A DNA stretch of 64,000 bases. Origin: GCA-002790615 sp964438025. GTDB lineage: Bacteria; Patescibacteriota; Minisyncoccia; Moranbacterales; UBA2206. The position numbers were made by a program, and so were the translations under genes. The stretch lies in the NCBI GenBank assembly GCA_964438025.1, contig CAYTIK010000001.1, forward strand, positions 1-64,000, written 5' to 3'. The notes under the pieces were generated by a model. The model worked only from the letters and a program-made list of their open reading frames with translations, had not been told where the DNA came from and did not search any database. Of this stretch, positions 23,206 through 30,869 are shown one piece after another (within the stretch, counting starts at the first letter, position 1; each line of letters opens with the position of its first letter).

Positions 23206-24360
23206 TTAAAATAGTGCTGATTGTCTTTTGGCATAATTTAAGTTATTAAGATATAAATAATTAATAAACTTATAAACGAAATCGAAGGAAATTCTTTTTC
23301 TGTTATTATCGCGGAAGTTGGTCAAAAATAAGGACAAATGTTTTTCTCTAGCTTCTTGGAGCTCTCTGTTAAAACACTCAATTAGTTTTTTTTGCTCACT
23401 AATAGATAGGGGGGTCTTAAACAGCAAATAAGCCATGTTTCTAGAAGAATTTTTGCCAATCAAGCCATAAACTTTATAGTCTCTTATATTTTCTAGCCGA
23501 ATTTTTTTGCCATTTTTACTATCTATCGCCCTGAGAAAGAGGATATTTTTTTCTACAGCTTTTTTAAACTGTTCATCTACCAGATGGTCTTCAACATTTT
23601 TTATGTTATTAAAAGCTAATTTAATTTTTATCGGCCCATCTTTAACATGATCTGCAGTTAATCTGTAGACGCCCAAAACATTTTTTACCGAATTGATTTT
23701 AGCCGCAAATTCACCACCGATTTGCCAACTATACGCTTCGGATAATTTTACTTTTATTTTATTTCCTTCTGGAAAAATGTAGGCATCAAAACTTATTTCG
23801 CTTCTATATTCTTTCTTTTTTCTATAGTAAAAAGAAATAACATTGTATGTGGTATCATCAAAAACTTGCTCCGTAAAGATATTAAGCCTCACGATATCAA
23901 ATTTTTCAAAAAATATTCTTCTTATTTTTTCAGAATTTTCAGCCGAAAGAAAATTAAGCGGAACAATCATTATTCCTTCTTCAGAATCAAGAATAGACAT
24001 TATGGATAATTGATATAAATCTTCAAAAATAGAGTTTCGGAAGTATTTATCCTTTGTTTGTTTATCCGCCTTGTTCACATTTAAATATGGCGGATTAGTT
24101 AAAACAAAGTTATATTTTTTAGGGGATAAAATACTATCATCTAAAAATACTTTTCTATTGTCCACGTGTTTTTTATCAATATCGTATCCGAAAATTTTTC
24201 CAACCTTATTATTTTTTGCCCATTGAATTAAGTCTCCCGCACCAACAAAAGGATCAACAACTATCTTGTTTTTTATAAATTTTTCAAAACCACATAAAAT
24301 ATTATCAGAATTTGTGGTAAAAAATTGTCCTAATTGTTTTTTCTTAATTATTGCGTTCAT
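23206..24360 (-). CDS. Type II adenine-N6 methyltransferase (TaqI-like class)
   Basis: Modification enzyme of the second R-M system. It opens KKKQLGQFFTTNSDN (the motif X region of gamma-class methylases). SAM motif I is VVDPFVGAGDLIQW (34-47), and catalytic NPPY is at 89-92. The C-terminal part (190-384) is a target-recognition domain with no clear relatives. Length 384 aa. Its promoter carries TTGACA and a dyad nearly identical to the lexA operator. It heads a same-strand run: methylase, nuclease, DUF4365, a second PD-(D/E)XK-like gene and a helical gene. Confidence 0.9.
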   Translation of the reverse strand: MNAIIKKKQLGQFFTTNSDNILCGFEKFIKNKIVVDPFVGAGDLIQWAKNNKVGKIFGYDIDKKHVDNRKVFLDDSILSPKKYNFVLTNPPYLNVNKADKQTKDKYFRNSIFEDLYQLSIMSILDSEEGIMIVPLNFLSAENSEKIRRIFFEKFDIVRLNIFTEQVFDDTTYNVISFYYRKKKEYRSEISFDAYIFPEGNKIKVKLSEAYSWQIGGEFAAKINSVKNVLGVYRLTADHVKDGPIKIKLAFNNIKNVEDHLVDEQFKKAVEKNILFLRAIDSKNGKKIRLENIRDYKVYGLIGKNSSRNMAYLLFKTPLSISEQKKLIECFNRELQEAREKHLSLFLTNFRDNNRKRISFDFVYKFINYLYLNNLNYAKRQSALF

Positions 24361-24377
24361 TTTTATGTTGATATTAT

Positions 24378-24407
24378 TTATAGTGATATTATATCACTAT
24401 TTGTCAA
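24378..24407 (-). promoter_or_regulatory. R-M operon promoter with LexA-type operator
   Basis: The dyad TAGTGATATTATATCACTA (24381-24399; 8-bp arms, 3-bp centre) lies between TTGACA (24402-24407) and CTATAA (24378-24383) on the minus strand. Its 17-bp core differs from the lexA operator at 9795-9811 only at one centre base. Confidence 0.7.
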
Positions 24408-24435
24408 CCCCTAAAATCCCCTGCTGTGGATAACT

Positions 24436-24603
24436 TTATTTTTTACTCCGATAGTCGCGAATGATTAAACTGCCATTGGCTTTTTTCACCACTACTCTTT
24501 GTCTTTCGCGCCAGCCTAATTCCCTCACCATTTCAATCGGCAAGGTTAGGCCGATACTTCTTTTCCCAATCCTAGTTAATTTTCTAATTTCTTTATTTTT
24601 CAT
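24436..24603 (-). CDS. AbrB/SpoVT-like DNA-binding protein, 55 aa
   Basis: Swapped-hairpin DNA-binding domain: RKLTRIGKRSIGLTLPIEMVRELGW and RQRVVVKKANGSLIIRDY match the AbrB/MazE pattern. I start at the ATG at 24603, because upstream in-frame codons only read through a repeat. The perfect palindrome TTGTTACGTAACAA lies 14 bp upstream and may be its own operator. MazE-type antitoxins have this size, but no toxin is adjacent unless the RhuM-Fic gene 128 bp upstream serves that role. Confidence 0.82.
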   Translation of the reverse strand: MKNKEIRKLTRIGKRSIGLTLPIEMVRELGWRERQRVVVKKANGSLIIRDYRSKK

Positions 24604-24616
24604 ATTGTTACTTACC

Positions 24617-24642
24617 TTGTTACGTAACAAGTTACGTAACAA
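24617..24642 (-). promoter_or_regulatory. Tandem GTTACGTAAC palindromes
   Basis: TTGTTACGTAACAA (24617-24630) is followed immediately by GTTACGTAACAA (24631-24642). It lies just before the AbrB-like gene, so it is a candidate operator for that protein. Confidence 0.5.
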
Positions 24643-24651
24643 ATAATTTTC

Positions 24652-24702
24652 TGGATTCCCGCTGGAGTTTATACCCGCAAAGCGGGTGCGGGAATGACAA
24701 TA
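24652..24702. repeat. Palindromic GGATTCCCGC...GCGGGAATGACA repeat
   Basis: A dispersed repeat with outer arms GGATTCCCGC and GCGGGAAT and an inner CCCGCAAAGCGGG hairpin. A related copy is inserted in frame in the Elp3-like gene (48441-48519). Confidence 0.6.
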
Positions 24703-24730
24703 CTTCATGCTCCCAATATTACTCCTAACG

Positions 24731-25690
24731 CTATCTTTTTAAAATCAGCAAAATCAGCCCAATCAGACGATCTTTATCTTTCGGATTACTTTCCGCCACC
24801 AATAAAGTCAAGGCGGTCAAAGCTTCCGGAGTCAATCGGCGGATATCCAAAATTTTGGCTTTTTGTAAAAACCACACAAAGGCAAAGGCCCCGCTTCTTT
24901 TATTGCCATCATTGAAAGGATGATTTTTAACCATAAAATATAAAAGATGCGCCGCTTTTTCTTCCAATGTCGGATAAAGATCTTTTCCGCCGAATGCTTG
25001 CAAGACATTGCCCAAGATTCCAGCCGCGCTATTCTTTCCTCTTTCTCTGCCGAATAATTCGCTTGCCACCTTTTTGGCAATCAATTCTTCCTTGAATTTC
25101 AGTAAGGCTTCAAAAAAACTAGCCGCCGTTATCCTCACCTGTTTTTTGGTGGCACCTGATTTGGGCAAGGATTCCTTGTCATAAGCCTCCAGTGAAAGCC
25201 AAGTCGAAGCGAACACTTTCATAAGTTCCAAAGCGTCCTCTGCTCCCACTTGCCCGCCAGCTGGCAAAAGTTTTTTCACATCTTCAACTGCCTGCAAAAA
25301 CATGGCATAATTTTTGGCCAACCGTTTTTTGTTGAGCGTATAGCCTTCCAAGATATGCTGGCGCAAAGTTTTGGTCGCCCATTGGCGGAATTGAATTGCT
25401 CTAACAGAATTTGTTCTATAGCCAACTGCCAAAATAACATCCAGATTATAGTATTGCACTTGATAGATTTTTCCATCCCTTGCAGTATGTGCAAAATTTG
25501 CACATACTGAATTTTTATCTAATTCCTTATCTTTTAGAATATTCCTAACATGTTTTGTAACAACGGATCGTTCAACATTAAAAAGACTGGCTATTTGCGC
25601 CTGGCTTGCCCACAAAGTTTCTTTTTTAAAATCTCCTTTAAATTCTATCGCTCCTGATTTATTTTGATAGATGATAATATCCTTTTTCAT
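24731..25690 (-). CDS. RhuM-Fic fusion protein
   Basis: The N-terminal RhuM-like domain (about 1-115) contains TLWASQAQIASLFNVERSVV and YNLDVILAVGYRTNS, seen in virulence-RhuM and phage-antirepressor-like proteins. The C-terminal Fic/Doc domain has the motif HPFNDGNKRSG (257-267), which in Fic enzymes transfers AMP or a related group to target proteins. No inhibitory helix motif is obvious. A short Pro-Gly-Gly segment (LLPAGGQVGAEDA, 141-153) matches a palindromic CCAGCTGG at 25257-25264 and may be an in-frame repeat insertion. The gene has no partner on either side except the AbrB-like gene. Confidence 0.88.
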   Translation of the reverse strand: MKKDIIIYQNKSGAIEFKGDFKKETLWASQAQIASLFNVERSVVTKHVRNILKDKELDKNSVCANFAHTARDGKIYQVQYYNLDVILAVGYRTNSVRAIQFRQWATKTLRQHILEGYTLNKKRLAKNYAMFLQAVEDVKKLLPAGGQVGAEDALELMKVFASTWLSLEAYDKESLPKSGATKKQVRITAASFFEALLKFKEELIAKKVASELFGRERGKNSAAGILGNVLQAFGGKDLYPTLEEKAAHLLYFMVKNHPFNDGNKRSGAFAFVWFLQKAKILDIRRLTPEALTALTLLVAESNPKDKDRLIGLILLILKR

Positions 25691-25755
25691 ATTGTTTCAA
25701 GATTATAACAGTGTATAATATACCTCTATATTAGGCCAAAAAGGCTTAAAAATCA

Positions 25756-25789
25756 AACAAAAAACGGTGGGAAACATGGTCACCACCGT
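25756..25789 (-). terminator. Terminator of the zinc-ribbon gene
   Basis: The stem ACGGTGG/CCACCGT has a 12-nt loop and is followed by TTTTTTG on the minus strand. Confidence 0.8.
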
Positions 25790-25818
25790 TTACAAACGAT
25801 CCGTTATTGGACACGAAT

Positions 25819-26559
25819 TCATGCATGCTTTTTTTTGAACTCATCATTCACCATTTCAATGATTACGGGATCAAAGAAATATCGCGGTTCTATCACGCCG
25901 ACATTGGGATCGCCAAGCAGCACAATCCCTGCCACAAAACTGACAGCCGCCAGATTTTCGCTTCCATAGTCACGCGCATAATCCGGAGAAATCAGGTAGA
26001 CAATATGCTTTTCCATTTTCGGATCATCGAAAGTTTTGGCCATACCACTTCGCTGATTTTCATTCGGCCAACTTTTGATCTTACCCACGAACGGGATCCG
26101 GAAAGAAGCTAGGCCTTCTCTGTATTTTTCCAGAGGCGCCATAATCGGAAAGGTAAATTGATAATTGAAAATGTTACCCTGATCGTATTCACCGAACCAT
26201 TGAAAAACTTCCGTCGCCTCTAGCTTGCCTTCTGCGGGTTTCAATCGCAATGTTGGACAAAAAACTTCTTCTTCGCAAATTTTGTACACGGGATCAATGG
26301 CGTATTTCTCATAGCCGGGCAAAACCGCACACGTCCCGCCGAGGGAAATTGGAACATCCACATTCCTGACCAGAAATTTCCAAGTCAGATCGTCATTGAC
26401 CTCTCCCCAGAGGCAATAATAGTCGTTGTAGCAAAACCAACGCTGGCCGCAGGCGGGACATTTAAATGTGTTGCTCTTTCCCGATTTGTATCCTCCAGGC
26501 GGAAAAAATGGTTCTTCCTTGTAACTATCCTCTACTTTTTCGCAATTAGGGCAAGCCAT
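25819..26559 (-). CDS. Hypothetical protein with N-terminal zinc ribbon
   Basis: 246 aa from the ATG at 26559, chosen because GAGGAGG lies 7 nt upstream. The N-terminus carries CPNC and then CPAC (about 37 residues apart), a likely zinc ribbon, followed by FCYNDYYCLWGE. The rest looks beta-rich with QFTFPIMAPLEKYREGLASF and HIVYLISPDYARDYG. No family is recognised. The 130-aa gene at 54601 shares the phrase KTFDDPK and Cys pairs; both may belong to one loose group. The upstream leader (26560-26743) holds a weak AACAAGC/GCTTGTT hairpin. Confidence 0.7.
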   Translation of the reverse strand: MACPNCEKVEDSYKEEPFFPPGGYKSGKSNTFKCPACGQRWFCYNDYYCLWGEVNDDLTWKFLVRNVDVPISLGGTCAVLPGYEKYAIDPVYKICEEEVFCPTLRLKPAEGKLEATEVFQWFGEYDQGNIFNYQFTFPIMAPLEKYREGLASFRIPFVGKIKSWPNENQRSGMAKTFDDPKMEKHIVYLISPDYARDYGSENLAAVSFVAGIVLLGDPNVGVIEPRYFFDPVIIEMVNDEFKKKHA

Positions 26560-26739
26560 AAGCACACCTCCTCTTTCTTTTTAGTTCGTATTGTTTTCTT
26601 TGAGTTATTATCACCCGTATTTGTCGCGTTTTGAAAAATTTTATATTTCTAACAAGCCTCGTAGAGCTTGTTTTGGTTGTAAATGAACTTCCAAGCAGAC
26701 TAGCAAAATTAAATACCTTGGTCAAGTATTGTTGCATAA

Positions 26740-26766
26740 TTTAAAAGTCGAGGATCGTCCTCGACT
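26740..26766 (-). terminator. Terminator of the GNAT gene
   Basis: The perfect stem AGTCGAGGA/TCCTCGACT with a 3-nt loop is followed by TTTTAAATT on the minus strand. Confidence 0.8.
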
Positions 26767-26783
26767 CGCTAACCTGAATTGCC

Positions 26784-27284
26784 TTAGCGCAAGAATTTTT
26801 CCATTACATGCTCATCAATATACTTGCCCTTAAATTTCATTTCTTTGTGCAATGTTCCGGCGATTTTAAATCCCAGTTTTTTGTAGAGCTTTACGGCCGA
26901 AAGCCGGCCCGTGTTCACATTGAGATTTATTTTTTCAATTTCTGTATTTTTTGCAATTTCCACTAGCAATGCTTCCATAAGTTTTATGCTGACACCTTTC
27001 CCGCGATAACTTTTTCTCAAATACACTCCCCAAATATAGGCAATGTGTTTTAAGTTGACGCCTTTTTCCTGATAGGCGCCAGCCATACCGATTGCTTGGC
27101 CTTCATCGCAAACAACGACAGTTGGATTTTTGAGATTGGCTAGTTTTTGTTTCCATTCATCATCACTATGCGCAGCAGATTCCGCATAAGAACTGCCAAA
27201 AGCATCACCATCTTCTCTCAATGCTTCCAATCGCAAATCTTTAAGTTTTTTCCAATCTTTTGGAGTAAGCTTAAATATTTCCAT
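26784..27284 (-). CDS. GNAT family N-acetyltransferase
   Basis: Acetyl-CoA-dependent acetyltransferase, substrate unknown. The acetyl-CoA loop is VYLRKSYRGKGVSIKLMEAL near residues 87-106 (Q/RxxGxG/A form RGKGVS). LNVNTGRLSAVKLYKKLGFK near 120-139 is the conserved C-terminal helix and strand. At 166 aa it has standard length. It begins an apparent run with the hydrolase and HD-domain genes (gaps 16 and 11 bp), all on the minus strand. Confidence 0.9.
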   Translation of the reverse strand: MEIFKLTPKDWKKLKDLRLEALREDGDAFGSSYAESAAHSDDEWKQKLANLKNPTVVVCDEGQAIGMAGAYQEKGVNLKHIAYIWGVYLRKSYRGKGVSIKLMEALLVEIAKNTEIEKINLNVNTGRLSAVKLYKKLGFKIAGTLHKEMKFKGKYIDEHVMEKFLR

Positions 27285-27300
27285 AAAATTTTTCCAAAAT

Positions 27301-27903
27301 TTATTCCTTGGCCACTTTTTTTATATCCTCCACAATTTCCGGAAAATGTTCTTGCAGAAAATGTCCGCGGTCTTTAAAAATGTGCAACTTGGCTTCCGGC
27401 AGTTCTTTTTGGTATTTTTCCGCTTCCGCGAAAGACACAAGCGGATCATCCTGGTTTTGATATAAGTGAATATTATCGCATTGCTCTTCAATATTTTTCA
27501 GCGGCTTCTTTAAATCGAAGCTAACCGAACCTTCCATATCCGAATGCGGCGCGGCCACCAAAAACAGCGCTTTAACTTTTTTCGGAAATTTATTTTCCGA
27601 TAAATACTTCGCTAAAAATATACCTCCCAGCGAGCCTCCTAGCAGGATAGTTCCATCTTCGACAAATGGAAATAATCTCTCAAACCAGATTTTCCATTCG
27701 GCATATTTGGCATTGTCCTGGCAAGGCATCCGTGGAATCAAGATTTCCCAGTCCGCGCCCAGCTCTTTCGATAAATTATTTTTCCAATTTTTCCGGGGAT
27801 AAAAATACTCCCGCGTCACTTCCCGATTTTTCAAATAATCCAGGTATTCTTCATGCGTGGCAAAAGCCTCCCCGCCGTGGATGATAATGATTTGTTTTGG
27901 CAT
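27301..27903 (-). CDS. Alpha/beta hydrolase, RBBP9/YdeN-like
   Basis: Serine hydrolase fold: the N-terminal strand QIIIIHGGEAF, the nucleophile elbow LLGGSLGG (Ser91), the acid in YQNQDDPLV (about Asp151), and the catalytic His in KDRGHFLQEHFPEI (about 181). It resembles the small RBBP9/YdeN group (about 190-200 aa). Substrate unknown. It lies between an HD-domain gene and a GNAT gene with short gaps. Confidence 0.85.
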   Translation of the reverse strand: MPKQIIIIHGGEAFATHEEYLDYLKNREVTREYFYPRKNWKNNLSKELGADWEILIPRMPCQDNAKYAEWKIWFERLFPFVEDGTILLGGSLGGIFLAKYLSENKFPKKVKALFLVAAPHSDMEGSVSFDLKKPLKNIEEQCDNIHLYQNQDDPLVSFAEAEKYQKELPEAKLHIFKDRGHFLQEHFPEIVEDIKKVAKE

Positions 27904-27914
27904 AAAATTACTTC

Positions 27915-28472
27915 TTATTTTAATAATATCTTAGCCGCTGCGTATTTAGGACGAATAATTTTTTTCGAGCTTGCGAAATGTAATTTTTTCCACTTATTTT
28001 CCAATTTTTTTAAAACAGCCTCTTTGGCGGCGCCTTGATCTAAATGTTCGTAGACGAAAGCCGCTTTAAAAATGCCAGCGATAGTTTCAAAGTTACTCAA
28101 AGCATCCGCATCGGCCAAAATTTTCTCCTCCAAACTTTCGCGTTTACCGCGTTGCGAACCCCGATGATTCAAAATACATTTCTTAACCAACTTTATTTTG
28201 TCAGTGGGATAGTTTAATTCTTGCAATTTTTTCTCGGCTATTTTGGCGCTGGTCAGATGGTGATCGCTTCGACCAGAAACTATGGAACCGATATCGTGCA
28301 GCCAAGCCGAGAGTAAAACTATTTCTTTGTCGCCGTCGAGATTATTTGCTAATTTTCCGGCATATCTAGCCACCGGCGTAAAATGAAAAACAAAAGGCTC
28401 AACGCCATATTTGCTGCCGGATTTTTGGCATTCATTTTTTACAAAATTTTTAATTTTTTGAACAATATTCAT
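27915..28472 (-). CDS. HD-domain phosphohydrolase
   Basis: Metal-dependent phosphohydrolase of the HD superfamily. His50-type ligand in PFVFHFTPVARYAGKL, the HD pair in SAWLHDIGSIV, and a later His/Asp in ILNHRGSQRGKRESLEEKILADADALSNF match the YedJ/YpgQ-like group. Length 185 aa. The substrate is not known. It is the first gene of the HD-hydrolase-GNAT run; no obvious ribosome site. Confidence 0.87.
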   Translation of the reverse strand: MNIVQKIKNFVKNECQKSGSKYGVEPFVFHFTPVARYAGKLANNLDGDKEIVLLSAWLHDIGSIVSGRSDHHLTSAKIAEKKLQELNYPTDKIKLVKKCILNHRGSQRGKRESLEEKILADADALSNFETIAGIFKAAFVYEHLDQGAAKEAVLKKLENKWKKLHFASSKKIIRPKYAAAKILLK

Positions 28473-28533
28473 AAGCTTTTCCCTGCCTTTATTTTACCGC
28501 CAAAAGGCTCGAAAATCAATTAAAAAAATAAAT

Positions 28534-28561
28534 TTGCTTTTTCATAATTTTTTGCTATAAT
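28534..28561 (+). promoter_or_regulatory. Promoter of the small lipoprotein gene
   Basis: TTGCTT (28534-28539) and TATAAT (28556-28561), spacer 16 bp, lie about 70 bp before the start. Confidence 0.6.
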
Positions 28562-28630
28562 TTCCCAATTGCGGAATCGTGACAGCTCTTTTTTTATTAA
28601 CCATTATTTTTTCAAGAAAGAGAGGAAGCT

Positions 28631-28774
28631 ATGAAAAGATTGGCCTGGACCTTGGCAACAACGATAATTTGCTGTTCGGTTTTCCTTTTTATTACTAGCT
28701 GCACTTTTGACAAGGATTATTGCCGAAAAGACAAGGATCTCCCGGATATCCATCGGCCGGGAGGACTGCGGTAA
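28631..28774 (+). CDS. Small lipoprotein, 47 aa
   Basis: Reads MKRLAWTLATTIICCSVFLF, then ITSC with the lipobox Cys at about residue 24, then a short mature peptide FDKDYCRKDKDLPDIHRPGG. Lipid attachment at that Cys would leave 24 residues outside the membrane. GAGGAAG sits just before the start, a good promoter precedes it and a perfect terminator follows 25 bp after the stop, so this is a real single-gene unit despite its size. Function unknown. Confidence 0.72.
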   Translation: MKRLAWTLATTIICCSVFLFITSCTFDKDYCRKDKDLPDIHRPGGLR

Positions 28775-28799
28775 ACAATTTTATTACTTCTGTACCTGG

Positions 28800-28835
28800 G
28801 CGGCCGGAAGATTCAATAGAATCCGGCCGCTTTTT
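28800..28835 (+). terminator. Terminator of the small lipoprotein gene
   Basis: The stem GCGGCCGGA-GATT/AATCCGGCCGC is followed by TTTTT. Confidence 0.92.
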
Positions 28836-28914
28836 CATTATCTAAAAACCCTGCCCTTTTTATTCACCTTCATTATTATAGCCATACCATCTCTATTATA
28901 AGAACATAATGAAT

Positions 28915-28948
28915 ATTTCACCTACTGGCATATGCCAGTAGGTGAAAT
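28915..28948. repeat. 34-bp perfect palindrome centred on GCATATGC
   Basis: Each arm is 17 bp (ATTTCACCTACTGGCAT), with no loop. It lies between two convergent genes. It shares the centre GCATATGC with the palindromes at 36249, 53861 and 54495. Confidence 0.65.
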
Positions 28949-29025
28949 GTCATATTCTATACGCTAAAACTTTTTCCAATTAAATTTGTTAGAGTCGGTT
29001 CCAATTTAAATCAATCTACAATAGA

Positions 29026-29055
29026 ATAAAAAAGGCCGGGAAAATTCCCAGCCTT
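29026..29055 (-). terminator. Terminator of the cupin operon
   Basis: The stem AAGGCTGGGA/TCCCGGCCTT type with a 4-nt loop is followed by TTTTTTATT on the minus strand. Confidence 0.82.
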
Positions 29056-29066
29056 GTTGGCCAGAT

Positions 29067-29375
29067 TTATCTGGCGTAAATAATCCTATATGAGAGAGTT
29101 AAATCGGGATAAAGCAGGCAAGATCGCCCAGCCGGAACGTGCACTGCGATTGTACTTCTTTTAAGCAATCTTACTTTTGATTTCCGCATGGCAACCTCGA
29201 TTATCAAATACCCAACGCCGGGACCAAAAATAAGCCACCTACCCAATTGTTCCGGATCTTTCAGGATAGTTTTCCGGGCGGACAAACTTTCTTCGGTAAC
29301 AGCTCCGATCATTCCCTCTTTGCGCAATCTTTCAATCGCCTCGTTTATTCCCGGAAAAAACCGTTTTGTCAGCAT
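29067..29375 (-). CDS. Hypothetical protein, 102 aa
   Basis: Starts MLTKRFFPGINEAIERLRKEG at the ATG at 29375, supported by AAAGGAGGG 10 nt upstream. The longer in-frame extension overlaps the previous gene and is unlikely. It contains GRWLIFGPGVGYLIIEVAMRK, perhaps one membrane-associated helix. No family is recognised. The start overlaps the previous stop (ATGCTGA), so it is translationally coupled as the third gene of the cupin operon. Confidence 0.68.
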   Translation of the reverse strand: MLTKRFFPGINEAIERLRKEGMIGAVTEESLSARKTILKDPEQLGRWLIFGPGVGYLIIEVAMRKSKVRLLKRSTIAVHVPAGRSCLLYPDLTLSYRIIYAR

Positions 29376-29737
29376 GTTTTTCCATCCCTCCTTTCTCTTT
29401 TTCTCATTTGGCTGTTGAAATACCACACCTGTTTAGCCTTATTTTTTACTACTTGCTCTAACAGGCGAAATTCTTGGAGGATATAATTGATTTCAGCATA
29501 AACCACAAATCTGAGCTTAAAATTATGCTGCTTGGCATAAAACCTTTCTACCAAATCTCGCGTCACTTCTAGAACCGAAATTTCTTCTCCCCTGTATTCC
29601 TTGACCACAAATACCATGGAAACACTGGATATTCCATTGGCCATAATCCGTTGGATAATCTCATTGGTATTGGCATCCGCTAGATTTCCTTCAAATCCGA
29701 TGTAGAGAGCAAATTGGCCTTTTTTCTTTTTTCCCAT
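29369..29737 (-). CDS. Hypothetical protein, 122 aa
   Basis: Starts MGKKKKGQFALYIGFEGNLA at the ATG at 29737, chosen for the GGAGGG upstream. Alpha/beta pattern: NEIIQRIMANGISSVSMVFV and LRFVVYAEINYILQEFRLLE. No motif is recognised. It is the middle gene of a three-gene minus-strand operon (cupin, this gene, 102-aa gene) with overlapping or close junctions. Confidence 0.68.
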   Translation of the reverse strand: MGKKKKGQFALYIGFEGNLADANTNEIIQRIMANGISSVSMVFVVKEYRGEEISVLEVTRDLVERFYAKQHNFKLRFVVYAEINYILQEFRLLEQVVKNKAKQVWYFNSQMRKRERRDGKTC

Positions 29738-29754
29738 CACAGCCGTCCCTCCTT

Positions 29755-30153
29755 TCAGCAATCTTTGGCATATTTCTGCATCAGCCAGGATAAGATTTTT
29801 TTCAGTTCGTTTTTCAAGTTCGGCCCATCGCAATGGATAATTTCGTCTTTCCGAGCCTTGAAAACCAGATAATCCACCGGCGTAATCGGTACTAGCGCGT
29901 GCCTTTTTCTTCGCGGCAGAAAAGTGACTTTATAGCCGTCTTCCGCTTCAAGCCAGAAAAGTTCTCGCTGTTTTTCCAGCGCCAGCCAGAAGATGCCCTG
30001 GCCGACAATGATTACTTCACCCACTTCCGGATGATAGTGCCAAGGAATGCTCTGTCCGGCTTTCGACACATGTCGCACACAGATCATTTCTTTTTCCGGC
30101 CGCATAACCGCATCCAGCGCCCTTTCCTGATTGAGATAAGTGTCAATTCGCAT
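29755..30153 (-). CDS. Cupin-domain protein
   Basis: Small beta-barrel protein. The first cupin motif, GQSIPWHYHPEVGEVIIVGQG, gives His and Glu metal ligands, and the second half has FLPRRKRHALVPITP (His ligand). Such single-domain cupins bind a metal and often a small ligand, with roles from isomerases to regulators. A perfect AAAGGAGG precedes the start. It heads a three-gene operon with two unknown proteins. Confidence 0.85.
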   Translation of the reverse strand: MRIDTYLNQERALDAVMRPEKEMICVRHVSKAGQSIPWHYHPEVGEVIIVGQGIFWLALEKQRELFWLEAEDGYKVTFLPRRKRHALVPITPVDYLVFKARKDEIIHCDGPNLKNELKKILSWLMQKYAKDC

Positions 30154-30261
30154 AGCTTGAACCTCCTTTATATTTTTAACTATTTTTTTGTCAAAGAAAC
30201 CGCTTTTTTGCTTCCTTTATAAAGCATTCTACCATAACAAAATAATTTTAAAAATGCAAAG

Positions 30262-30290
30262 AAAAAAGCACCCTATTAATTCAAGGTGCT
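30262..30290 (-). terminator. Terminator of the yqeY-like gene
   Basis: The stem AGCACC/GGTGCT with a 12-nt loop is followed by TTTTTTC on the minus strand. Confidence 0.75.
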
Positions 30291-30310
30291 CTTTAATTCC
30301 TAACCCATAA

Positions 30311-30763
30311 TTACTGCAACTTTTCCTCCACTATCTTCTTGACCAAGCTCCCCTCCGCCAGGCCTTTCAATTTTCCCATGACCGGACCCATGACTTTCCC
30401 AATATCGGCCTTAGAGTTTGCGCCAACTTTGGCGATAATTTCTTCGACGACTTTTCGTACTTCTTCTTCGCTAAGTTGTTGCGGTAAATAAGCTATAAGA
30501 ATTTCGATTTCTTTATTTTCCTTCTCTGCCAATTCCGGCCGGTTACCGGCAGTGTATTGCGCGGCCGCATCTTTCCGCTGTTTGACCGCGCGAGAAATAA
30601 CTTCTTGCACTTCGCTATCATCTAAGCCTGCTTCTTTTTTTAATTTTTCAATTTCCGTATTCTTAACCATGGCATCGAGCATCCGCAACACATCGCGCTT
30701 CAAAGTCTCGCCCGCTTTCATGGCGGCTAATAAATCTTGGGTTATTTTTTGTTTCAGAGCCAT
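30311..30763 (-). CDS. GatB/YqeY domain protein
   Basis: YqeY-type protein related to the C-terminal tRNA-binding helical domain of GatB. MALKQKITQDLLAAMKAGE, EVQEVISRAVKQRKDAAAQY, EIEILIAYLPQQLSEEEV and IGKVMGPVMGKLKG are family signatures. Length 150 aa is standard. The precise role is not settled; a link to tRNA amidation or translation is usual. It is downstream of the S21-like gene. Confidence 0.93.
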   Translation of the reverse strand: MALKQKITQDLLAAMKAGETLKRDVLRMLDAMVKNTEIEKLKKEAGLDDSEVQEVISRAVKQRKDAAAQYTAGNRPELAEKENKEIEILIAYLPQQLSEEEVRKVVEEIIAKVGANSKADIGKVMGPVMGKLKGLAEGSLVKKIVEEKLQ

Positions 30764-30779
30764 AAAATAAATTCCTTTC

Positions 30780-30869
30780 TCTACTAATTACGCAACTGCT
30801 TCGCTTTATAAATATACACGATACGAATTAATAAATATTCGTACATTCGTACAAATTCGTAATTCGTAG
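30780..30869. repeat. Decayed ATTCGTA/TACGAAT repeats
   Basis: Copies of ATTCGTA (30837-30868), spaced 7-10 bp, face TACGAATT copies at 30812-30821, forming a loose inverted array between the S21-like and yqeY-like genes. It resembles the 7-bp arrays elsewhere. Confidence 0.4.

Noticed and set aside
26566..26743. 63-aa ORF in the leader of the zinc-ribbon gene
   Set aside because: It overlaps the real start region, has no Shine-Dalgarno and contains the AACAAGC/GCTTGTT hairpin. It is better read as a leader.
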